Shown: piece after piece, positions 43,361 to 52,654 of the stretch
Layout of the letters: each line of letters starts with the position of its first letter
How positions within the stretch are numbered: position 1 is the stretch's first letter
Notes under the pieces: generated by a model
What the model was told of the DNA's origin: nothing
Databases searched by the model: none
Seen by the model: only the letters and a program-made list of their open reading frames with translations
Made by a program: the position numbers and the translations under genes
Assembly: GCF_011067135.1 (NCBI RefSeq)
Contig: NZ_JAAMOW010000006.1
Coordinates: 124,001 to 188,000, forward strand
Direction: 5' to 3'
Length of the DNA: 64,000 nucleotides
Origin: Solimonas terrae
Lineage (GTDB): Bacteria > Pseudomonadota > Gammaproteobacteria > Nevskiales > Nevskiaceae

Positions 43361-43543
43361 CTATTTCGAGGTCTTCTTTCGGTTCGAATCTTTCCGTTCC
43401 CCCGGAGTATCGTCCCATCCCTGATTGGGCCATTCCCGCCCAACGGCAGGCATGCGCTCCCATTCGATCATGTCCGGCGTTCGCTGTAACTTCCGGCGGC
43501 TGACTTTCAGTAGCTCGTCGAGCGACTTGTTGCGCTTTTTCAT
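43361..43543 (-). CDS. Small basic protein after the TnsC-like gene
   Basis: The 60-residue highly charged protein begins MKKRNKSLDELLKVSRRKLQ at ATG 43543, GGAG about 10 bases upstream. It has no recognised domain. It lies 98 bases after the TnsC-like gene in the same direction, a position where TniQ/TnsD-type targeting genes occur in related elements, but it is far too short and lacks their zinc motifs. Confidence 0.4.
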   Translation of the reverse strand: MKKRNKSLDELLKVSRRKLQRTPDMIEWERMPAVGREWPNQGWDDTPGERKDSNRKKTSK

Positions 43544-43641
43544 GCCATTTTCACTCCAAGCTGAGCCCGGCAATACGCACAGCGAACAGGCGGAGGGTGA
43601 CCGATGAGAGCTCATCTCAGGCCGCGAGATTGCCGGTAGTG

Positions 43642-44985
43642 CTAGTCACCATCAAAACGATTATGCGCCTCGATCAGGCTTCGAGCGGTCCGCTCCTTAT
43701 GCTTCTTGATCGACACAACCTTGCCAACGGCATCCGTCTTCCCGCGCTGCTCGGCGGCGAGCCGCCAGCCGCTCCGTTCTTCCGCGGTCATCGACTTTTC
43801 CAGCATGTGCCGCGTCAAGACATTCAGCTTCTGGTCGGCGGTCGCGGAGCCCGCCTTCGGGGCCGAGTCCTGTCGCAGCTCTTCCGGGCAATGCAGGTCC
43901 AAGCGCCGCGTGGATCTCCATCCGGCGCCATCTGCGATCTCATGGATCGCCTGGATGTCACTGCGCGCTGAGGCGAATGCCCGTGAGTGGAACGCGTCCC
44001 GCACGTGCTTCATCGTGATCGCCTTGGAAGCTGACTCCCTGGCGATCTCATAAGCGATGCCCAGCAGCCGATGCAGGTTCCGCGGCAGACATCCGCTGAG
44101 ACGACCAAGCTCGGCTGCCTCGCTTTCCGCGTCAAACCGGAGGTATGCCCGCAAAACCGATCCTGTTCCGTTGACGATCAGCCGCCAGCCCTCTGATTCT
44201 GGCCGCTCCGGGGTTAACACCGTCACTCGCGCGAGCAGTCGATCCCGGTCTTCCTGCGGGCGCTCCAGGAGCCGATGAATCAGGCTGAAATTACAGGCGT
44301 ATGCCACGGGGATGCCGGTCGCCCGCGCCGTCAGCAACAGGCTCGTCACACGAGAGTTAGCGGCGGACAGGGTACCGTGCTGGAACTCATCAAGATTCAG
44401 GCCGGCGACGCCGTCTCGGTATCCAATCTTCTTCAGCTGCGCCATCAGCCGCTCAACGTGGCTGCGGGCATCGGCTTCGATATCGAGCTGCTCGGCGATT
44501 CTGGCCAGCAGCCGACGATCCGAATCGCCCGGAACGACCGTGGTGGAAATAAATCCCCGAATCACCAGCGGATCGTGGGCATCGTCCAGTTGCGTGGTGC
44601 GGTCGTTGCCAATCAGCCTCTCCATCGCCCGGAACAAGGCTGACTTGCCGATGCCGGCGAGACCGACGATGCACATCGGCGGCGAGATGGGCACCTCCAG
44701 ATTCTTGTCGTAGCATTTTCGAAGGAATGCACGCCGATCGAAATACCGGGCGTCGGAGGCCGCTGCGGCATTCGCCCCCAGCGCACTCAAAACCGCAGCC
44801 GTCTTCGGCGTCACAATGAACAGCCGATCAAGTGCAATCCGTATCCGCTCCGCTGCAACTGCGGTGTTCACGGCATCTAGGTCGCTGACGGGCCGAGGAA
44901 TATGCTGGGCTATACGGACGATTTCATCGAGATCATCAAATATGATGAACCGGCTCAGCCACGGATTGTCGGAACGATCGTTCAC
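43642..44985 (-). CDS. TnsC/TniB-like AAA+ transposition ATPase
   Basis: This 447-residue protein has Walker A GLAGIGKS at 108-115 and Walker B-like GLNLDEFQHG near 195-204. A sensor/arginine region with CLPRNLHRLLGIAYE (residues about 305-320) is followed by a basic C-terminal tail. The arrangement matches TnsC/TniB target-selection ATPases, in which DEFQ replaces the DE-VQ of Tn7. The start overlaps the transposase stop by 4 bases, as tnsB-tnsC pairs often do. It looks intact although its transposase partner is not. Confidence 0.82.
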   Translation of the reverse strand: MNDRSDNPWLSRFIIFDDLDEIVRIAQHIPRPVSDLDAVNTAVAAERIRIALDRLFIVTPKTAAVLSALGANAAAASDARYFDRRAFLRKCYDKNLEVPISPPMCIVGLAGIGKSALFRAMERLIGNDRTTQLDDAHDPLVIRGFISTTVVPGDSDRRLLARIAEQLDIEADARSHVERLMAQLKKIGYRDGVAGLNLDEFQHGTLSAANSRVTSLLLTARATGIPVAYACNFSLIHRLLERPQEDRDRLLARVTVLTPERPESEGWRLIVNGTGSVLRAYLRFDAESEAAELGRLSGCLPRNLHRLLGIAYEIARESASKAITMKHVRDAFHSRAFASARSDIQAIHEIADGAGWRSTRRLDLHCPEELRQDSAPKAGSATADQKLNVLTRHMLEKSMTAEERSGWRLAAEQRGKTDAVGKVVSIKKHKERTARSLIEAHNRFDGD

Positions 44986-46091
44986 CGTCCCTCCGCGACC
45001 TTGCCGATGGCCCGGGTCTCGGCTCGCGCGTCCGTTGTCCTGACTTTCGCCCGCCCTTGTTGGCGGACTCTCGTTTCGGCGGCGCGCCCGAACACCGCTT
45101 CAAATCGTTCGTCCAAGTCGATGGCGACCGCGTCCTGATGTTCCCGCAACGCCGCCTCGTCGCTCTGATTGCGGCGATGCAGGGACTTGAGCTCCTCGAG
45201 CGTAAGGTAGGTTTGCGCCTCGCCGTCATCGAACGGGAGCGACCAGGTCACTTCGATGAGCGCCCCCTTCCATTCGATCCAAAATTGCCGGATGCACATC
45301 GGCATCACGTAGGCGGTGACGGTCAGCCTCCCCTCTGCGGCCGCAACATCGAGGATGCCGGAAGCCCACAGCGCCGGCGCCCGAAAGATCTCCCCGTAGT
45401 ACTCGATGCCGCTTGCTGTGCAAGGCACCTCGACCTTTGGCAGCAAGCGAATCGCATCCCACTCGTCGACGCTGCAGCTTTCTGTGCGACCGTACCGCTC
45501 AAGATACGTCCAGACGCCAATCGGCGTAGGCAGCACGCCTTCGGCCACCATTCTCGGGGTTCGTTTGACCTGGACGCTGCGGTTGGCAACCAGAAGCTTC
45601 TTGATTTCCTCGACCGCGAGTTCGATCGGCGACTTTGTCGAGCGCAAATAGGAGGGAGCACCGGAGAGCTTGTCGCGGCGGCGATGGCTGCTTTCGATGA
45701 TTGCCTTCGACTGGCCCGCGTAAGCGGGCGCCAGCTCCGAGAAAGCAATTTCTTCGAGGTCTATGAGCGAGCCTGGCCCTCGATCCACAACATGACGCGC
45801 CGGCCATCCTCGGGATGGCCACTCCGCCGGCGAGATGATGAGTCCGAGCCAAGCGCAATACTTGACCTTGTCGATGGCCATGCAAGCCAGTGCCATCTGA
45901 TAGGCCGCTGCTCGTTCGCTGTTAAGGCTGAATCCAATACCAAGAAGCATGCGGCTGACCGAGTCGATGATTCTTACGACAGTGAGCTTCGGAAGCAGCG
46001 CTCCGGTGATCCCGGTCGGATGGACCTCCAACACGTATGCGTCGGCTTCCACACACTCGAGCAGATTACCGAGATGTTCGGTGAACCGCAT
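44982..46091 (-). pseudogene. TnsB/Mu-type DDE transposase, N-terminus missing
   Basis: The 369 residues from ATG 46091 begin right at the catalytic core. Asp17 lies in EADAYVLEV, Asp103 in VVDRGPGSL, and Glu133 in AIIESSHRR, spaced like a retroviral-integrase fold. The beta-barrel and C-terminal TnsC-contacting tail follow. Complete TnsB proteins have some 250-300 further residues of DNA-binding domains in front. The open frame extends only to about 46166 before a TGA. The missing part and any tnsA have been replaced by the AbiJ-like/HNH pair, so autonomous transposition is unlikely. Confidence 0.78.
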
Positions 46092-46251
46092 CGGACAAGT
46101 GCTCCGTGCAGCATGGAAGCAAGTGTCAGGCTCAGACCTAGTCTTACTCTCTTCCGGTAGGGATCAACGGTTGATCAACCTTTTTGAAATGGTCACGATC
46201 TGACTCCTTCTGTACGGATTTTCTAATGTCGAAGGTACTAGGGGGGAATGT

Positions 46252-47043
46252 GTGCCTGAACTGAAGCGGTCCCAGATCCGAGCTATCGAGGAAGCCATGG
46301 GCTATCCCCGCGGGTATGGATATGTCCTCGATTTTTCTGATCGCACCCTTGAGGAATTCTTCGATGAAGAATTTGGCGTGGAAATCTTTGCGTCTGAAAA
46401 CAAGATCAACGGTGGTTCCAAACGAAATTGCCTGACCACATTCTTGGTCCAGGCGGATTCCCACTTGGCACTTCGAGTGCTTCGCGCCTTGTGGGACCGG
46501 CGTGAGGGACTTCTGGAATCAGCACCGAGTTCGGAGGAGGCGGCAGCGGCACGTACTAAATCCCCGGCGTTCCAGGACGTAATTTCATCCCTCCAGGGCG
46601 ATCCGGCACCACTGACTACCGCCGGAGTCGAAGCATTTGCCAAAGACCGCACGCTTGAAGAACTGGTCGCCGATATCGAACGGACACTGGCCGCGAACAA
46701 GCCGGAGGTCGCCATTGATCATCTGCACACCTACTGCATGAAGAAATTTGCGCACCTGCTCGAAGTTCGCGGTGAAACGTGCGAGAAAGATGAACCGCTC
46801 CATTCCCGTTTTGGCCGCTATAGAAAATGCTTGGAAGCGGAGCAAGATCTTCACGAATTCACGACGCGCGCACTCAAGACGTTTATCAGCCTTTTGGACA
46901 GTTTCAACGACTTGCGCAACAACCATTCCTTGGCACACGACAATCAATTGCTCGCGCCGATGGAGGCCAGGTTTATTTTCAGCAGCATCAGTTCAATCTT
47001 GGTTTTGCTGCGTGCGCTCGAGGCTGGCCGATATGGCGAATAG
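46252..47043 (+). CDS. AbiJ-like abortive-infection protein with HEPN-like C-terminus
   Basis: This 263-residue protein starts with GTG at 46252 behind GGGGGG. Residues 10-85 (GYVLDFSDRTLEEFFDEEFG, then GGSKRNCLTTFL) match the AbiJ N-terminal domain pattern. Residues 185-262 form a helical Abi_C/HEPN-like domain in which RNNHSLAH (222-229) has the R-N-x-H spacing of HEPN ribonucleases. The gene overlaps the HNH gene by 11 bases. The pair resembles phage-defence modules. Function is inferred from family resemblance only. Confidence 0.75.
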   Translation: MPELKRSQIRAIEEAMGYPRGYGYVLDFSDRTLEEFFDEEFGVEIFASENKINGGSKRNCLTTFLVQADSHLALRVLRALWDRREGLLESAPSSEEAAAARTKSPAFQDVISSLQGDPAPLTTAGVEAFAKDRTLEELVADIERTLAANKPEVAIDHLHTYCMKKFAHLLEVRGETCEKDEPLHSRFGRYRKCLEAEQDLHEFTTRALKTFISLLDSFNDLRNNHSLAHDNQLLAPMEARFIFSSISSILVLLRALEAGRYGE

Positions 47044-48337
47044 AAAAAGTCAGGCGATGGGTGCTTCCGCCGTGGGACAGTCCTGCTGCGAGGGTGGCTG
47101 TCGCAGACGGGGATTAGCCTTCTGCGATTCCGTTGTCTCGTGGATGACTTTCGGACGTATTCGGATCAATCGCTGCTTGTTTTGCGATGCAAGGTTGAAT
47201 CCTGGCAGCTCCGAACATGTATTTCTTAGTGCGCTCGGGGGGCGGCTGGAGACGAAGCAAGCCCTCTGTGGGATTTGCAACAACCATTTCTCCTCATCTG
47301 CGGGCGATAACGTTGACAACGAGCTCGCCGCGGCATTCATAGCGATGCGTTGTGCATTGCGTATTTGGACGGGCCGTAAACAACCGCCGCCGACGATTCA
47401 GCGAGCCGGAACGATGGCTGACGGGAGTGAATTCGACCTTGCCCCCGGGTTTGTTCCAATTCTGCGTCCCGGAAAGGTCCCGAAGAACATCACTACGGGG
47501 CCAACGACGCTGGTGGCAAGAGATGCTGACGATGCGAAGCGACTTATAGGAATCTTGAACAAGCGCGGATTGAAGGCGGAGCAGCTGACCGCGCGGGCTG
47601 TTAGCGAGAAAGCTCCGGAGACACGGCTACGCGTGATGTTCGATGGGCCGAAGATCACCAGAACGTTGGCCAAGACAGCCCTCACCGCAGCGTGCGTGCT
47701 CTATGGAAACGCAATGGTTCGCCGAAAAGCCGACTGGTGTTTGTGTTTGGCAGTGAAATCAGGAACGCCAGATATTAACGACTATGCTGGCTGGGACTAT
47801 TCACAGGGGTGGCCAACGAACATTTGCTGGGTTCCTGCTGAGCAATGCATAGACAAATCAATGTCAGGATTTGAGCATGCTGTGATGTTTTCAGACGTCG
47901 GGGACGACTGGGTCGCCTATGTGTCATTGTTTGGTGATTTTAGGTTCTCGGTGAGGCTAGGTAAGAAGTCTGGTCTCCCACCAGAAGGGCTGGCCATTAA
48001 TCCACGAGGAACCAAACACTCAAGGCTGAGCGGGACATTCACCGTCTCTGAACACTTTGAACGGCACTGGAACGGCCGATTTTCGGCGGAACATGCGACC
48101 GTCTCTGCCGGCGTAACTGGGGCATTCAATAGCGTGCTCAGTAGATGGCAGGCAGAGTCCAGGTCGGAGTTGGACGAGAAACGCGATCAAGAACTAGGAC
48201 AAGCCCTATCTGCGGCCGGACCTGATCCAGGGGATATAGAGAAGGCGACTGCGCGCCTGCTTGGGAAGTGGATGACAATTGAACTTGGCGATCGTTGGGA
48301 AGAAGATCTGGATCCCGTGTCCATCGACAAGAAATAG
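47033..48337 (+). CDS. HNH-type nuclease-like protein
   Basis: The protein has about 434 residues from ATG 47033, inside the end of the AbiJ-like gene. CLFC (48-51), SSEHVFLSALGG with His62, and CGICNNHF (79-86) make a zinc-stabilised HNH fold of the HNH_5 type. The remaining 330 residues match nothing I know and may recognise a target. An alternative start at Met38 (47144) would still include the zinc motifs. The overlap suggests coupled expression with the abortive-infection protein. Confidence 0.75.
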   Translation: MANRKSQAMGASAVGQSCCEGGCRRRGLAFCDSVVSWMTFGRIRINRCLFCDARLNPGSSEHVFLSALGGRLETKQALCGICNNHFSSSAGDNVDNELAAAFIAMRCALRIWTGRKQPPPTIQRAGTMADGSEFDLAPGFVPILRPGKVPKNITTGPTTLVARDADDAKRLIGILNKRGLKAEQLTARAVSEKAPETRLRVMFDGPKITRTLAKTALTAACVLYGNAMVRRKADWCLCLAVKSGTPDINDYAGWDYSQGWPTNICWVPAEQCIDKSMSGFEHAVMFSDVGDDWVAYVSLFGDFRFSVRLGKKSGLPPEGLAINPRGTKHSRLSGTFTVSEHFERHWNGRFSAEHATVSAGVTGAFNSVLSRWQAESRSELDEKRDQELGQALSAAGPDPGDIEKATARLLGKWMTIELGDRWEEDLDPVSIDKK

Positions 48338-48686
48338 TGCTCCAAGGGACTCAGTTCTGCGCTCGAGCGACAGGCCGTCGTGCTGGCGACAGCCTCTGAA
48401 TGTCTGAAGCTGTCGCTTAGGCGACCTCGCGGGATACTTGAGCCTGACTGACGGACTTCCTGAAAGCGGACGTTCGCAATGGACCGCTAATGGCACATTC
48501 CTGCCTTTCTGCGAGAAGCTCCCTAGCTGGTCTGATACGAGATCAAGCAAGCTCAGTCGCATCTACCGTCATACGGCCGTGCACTCGCCATGTTCTCTCT
48601 GCGTGTTGGCAGAAAATCCAACGCTGTTTTTACAACTTCTTGATGGCGTTCTGATTTTTTGCGAAGCCCGAGCTTCGACCACGACG

Positions 48687-48788
48687 CCGGACGCATACTA
48701 ATGTTCTTTAACATTAAGAAACAATAACTTAGGTACCACTTCCGGACACATATTAATGTGTCTGGACGCATACTATTGTTCCTTTTCA
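48687..48788 (-). repeat. Right end of the Tn7-like element with three 21-base repeats
   Basis: Repeats lie at 48687-48707, 48741-48761 and 48762-48782, the latter two abutting. The shared core on the + strand is GGACGCATACTA-TGTTC, with one variant GGACACATATTAATGTGT. The terminus TTTTCA ends at 48788, followed by the flank AGGC. The stretch 48338-48686 contains no gene. Confidence 0.65.
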
Positions 48789-48792
48789 AGGC
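48762..48792. repeat. 31-bp direct repeat, right copy
   Basis: Identical to 28936-28966 in the same orientation. It ends 18 bases before the glmS stop codon complement at 48811. Confidence 0.85.
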
Positions 48793-48810
48793 ACACCGAA
48801 CTCCGGAGCC

Positions 48811-50649
<1,839 letters not shown>

Positions 50650-50730
50650 GAGGCGAGGTCCGAAGCTGGGAACAGTCGTCGATTTTAGCGGCAGACCCCG
50701 TGCGGCGTACGGCGGCCCGTGGCGACGGCT

Positions 50731-51003
50731 CTAGGGTCTGTTAACGCGATGGACGATCGCTGCGTTGCTGCCAGCAATCGCGCCAGGCAAGGCAGGAGCC
50801 GCAGGGCTTGGTGGCGCCAAGCGCAAGGCTCGTAACGCCGCATGGCGCGATTTCCGGCGCAACCCGAATGGGGCGGGGCCGCCGTCGCGCAGGGCGGCGT
50901 TGCCAGCCGCTTGCCTGGCGCGACCAGGCGGCGCGGCTGGCGCCTTGCCCTGCGCCAAAACGACCTCCGCCGCAGCGATTGCCATCGCGTTAACAGGCCC
51001 TAG
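50731..51003. repeat. MITE-like element with 22-bp terminal inverted repeats
   Basis: CTAGGGTCTGTTAACGCGAT at 50731 has its complement at 50984-51003, one mismatch over 22 bases. Similarity continues inward through ATCGCTGCG on both sides. A nested pair GCGCCAGGCAAGG / CTTGCCTGGCGCG lies inside, so the whole 273 bases could fold as one long hairpin. There is no gene inside. It fills the gap between glmS (start 50649) and the flippase-like gene (start 51094). Confidence 0.7.
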
Positions 51004-51093
51004 TCCCCTTGGGGCAGCCTCGCCGCCGCCAGTCGGTATACGATCAGGCGCAGGAAAGACGCGCATGCCGGACACCGGGGAGAACGCGCAGCG

Positions 51094-52389
51094 ATGAACA
51101 CCGCCGTATCGCATGAACCAGCACGCCTGCATCCGGCCGCGGACACCGTGTTCCGGCTGATCGGCGTCGCGCTGCAGATCGCCGCAACCCTGGCGCTCGC
51201 ACACACGCTGACGATCGGCGATACCGGCCTGTTCTTCCAGGGTTTCGTCGTCACCATCGCCGGTGCGACTTTCATGCGCGCCAAGTTCGACCTCTATATC
51301 TCGCGCCACATCGTCGGCCGCCTCGAACGTGAAACCGGCCTGTCGACGGCCGACGTACTGCAAGTACTCGGCCGCCGCTTCATGACGCGTTGCTGCATCA
51401 TCTGCGCGGTCTTGCTCGTGATCGCGGCCGATCTCGATGTCACCTCGCAGTACCTGAAGCCTTATCTGCAGACCTTCGTGCCGTTCGTGATCGCCCTGCC
51501 GCTGGCCGGGTACGCGACCATGATCAGCTCGGCAATGCGCGCCGCCAATCGCTGGCTGCAGAGTCTGGCCTGCACGGCCTACGCGATGAACAGTGCGGTC
51601 CTGCTCGCGGTGCTGCTGGCGCCGCAGCCGACGCTGCAGCTGTTTTCCTGGACCTTCCTCGTCGGCAGCGCGCTCGGCGCGGCGCTTGCGTACGGCTTCG
51701 CGCGCCAGCAGTTCGGCAAACCCGGGCAGACCGCCGATCACTGCGCGCGGCAGAAGGCCTGGAAGGCAATCAATCGCAGCATCCACGACGACGCGGCGAT
51801 CGGCCTTGCCAACACCGCGCTGACCTGGGGGCCGCTGTGCCTGCTGGTGGTGCTGGCACCGTCCAGCGAAATGGCGCTGTACGCCATCAGCACGCGGACC
51901 GCGCAGCTGCTGATCTACGTGATGCCGGCGATCGCGCACCTGGTCGCGCCGCGCCATGATCGCGAACTCGAACTGCTCGGTGGCCGCCACGGACGCGCGG
52001 CATTGCGTCTGTCGCTTGGCGGCCTCGCGATCCCGAGCATCATCGTCGCCGTCGCCCTGGTCGCGAGCGCGCGCTGGAGCCTCGCACAATACGGCGAAGC
52101 ATACGAAGCCGGTTTTGCGGTGTATCTGGTGCTGATCCTGGCCGAAGGCTTCGGCGCGACGATCCGTCCGCTGTTCCGCTATCGCGCCGCGAACTGGGAC
52201 GCCACCATCGCGCGCCAGACGCTGTACGCCGCCAGCGCCACCGCGATCGTCATCTGCCTGGCCGGCGTTGCCATCCAGCCGGCACTGGCCGCCGCCGTCG
52301 CCTTCCTTGCCGGTCAGATCGTCGCCGCCGCAATGGGTTTGCGCGCACTGCAACGCCCGGAAGCGACATCGATGTCCTCGACGCGCTAG
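51094..52389 (+). CDS. Polysaccharide-flippase-like (MOP superfamily) membrane protein
   Basis: This 431-residue protein has about twelve hydrophobic segments spread over the whole length and few charged loops. Length and pattern resemble Wzx/oligosaccharide-repeat flippases; no strong motif confirms a substrate. No glycosyltransferases lie next to it, so it is not in a classical polysaccharide operon. Its closeness to glmS and glmU may be accidental. Confidence 0.65.
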   Translation: MNTAVSHEPARLHPAADTVFRLIGVALQIAATLALAHTLTIGDTGLFFQGFVVTIAGATFMRAKFDLYISRHIVGRLERETGLSTADVLQVLGRRFMTRCCIICAVLLVIAADLDVTSQYLKPYLQTFVPFVIALPLAGYATMISSAMRAANRWLQSLACTAYAMNSAVLLAVLLAPQPTLQLFSWTFLVGSALGAALAYGFARQQFGKPGQTADHCARQKAWKAINRSIHDDAAIGLANTALTWGPLCLLVVLAPSSEMALYAISTRTAQLLIYVMPAIAHLVAPRHDRELELLGGRHGRAALRLSLGGLAIPSIIVAVALVASARWSLAQYGEAYEAGFAVYLVLILAEGFGATIRPLFRYRAANWDATIARQTLYAASATAIVICLAGVAIQPALAAAVAFLAGQIVAAAMGLRALQRPEATSMSSTR

Positions 52390-52654
52390 CGCGCGCCGCC
52401 GCGCGAAGCGGTTCCGGCGCGATCCGCAATCCGCCGCCACGCCCCCATCCAGCGGGCACCGATGCCGGCGATCGGCACCGGCACGGCGCGCGCCATCGTC
52501 GCAAGCGATCCTCCAGCAAGCAGGCAAATGCCGCTGCGTCTGCAGTCAATTCGCGTCGGTCTGCGCTCGTCAGAATCGATGACAGCTGCACCACAAAACG
52601 AGGCCGCGCGCAGATCTTCGAAGCCGCGGCCCATCACGAGTGAGGAGAATCAGC

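Larger units (their letters stand above)
28967..48788. mobile_element. Degenerate Tn7-like transposon in attTn7 downstream of glmS
   Basis: The left terminus TGACTCC-GAACAATA (28967) and the inverted right terminus TGAAAAG-GAACAATA (minus strand from 48788) share the same spacing and core. Four bases, AGGC, flank both ends (28963-28966 and 48789-48792). The right end lies about 20 bases past the glmS stop codon, where Tn7 and relatives are known to insert. The right end holds at least three 21-base repeats, as expected for TnsB sites. Inside are a TnsC-like ATPase and a truncated TnsB-like transposase reading away from glmS, as in Tn7. No TnsA, TnsD/TniQ or TnsE was recognised, so the element is probably immobile now. 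The exact length of the target duplication (4 or 5) is uncertain. Confidence 0.68.

Noticed and set aside
28936-48792. Integrative element with att direct repeats made by a tyrosine integrase
   Set aside because: No integrase or tRNA target is present, while Tn7-type ends, TnsB/TnsC-like genes and the glmS position explain the repeats better.
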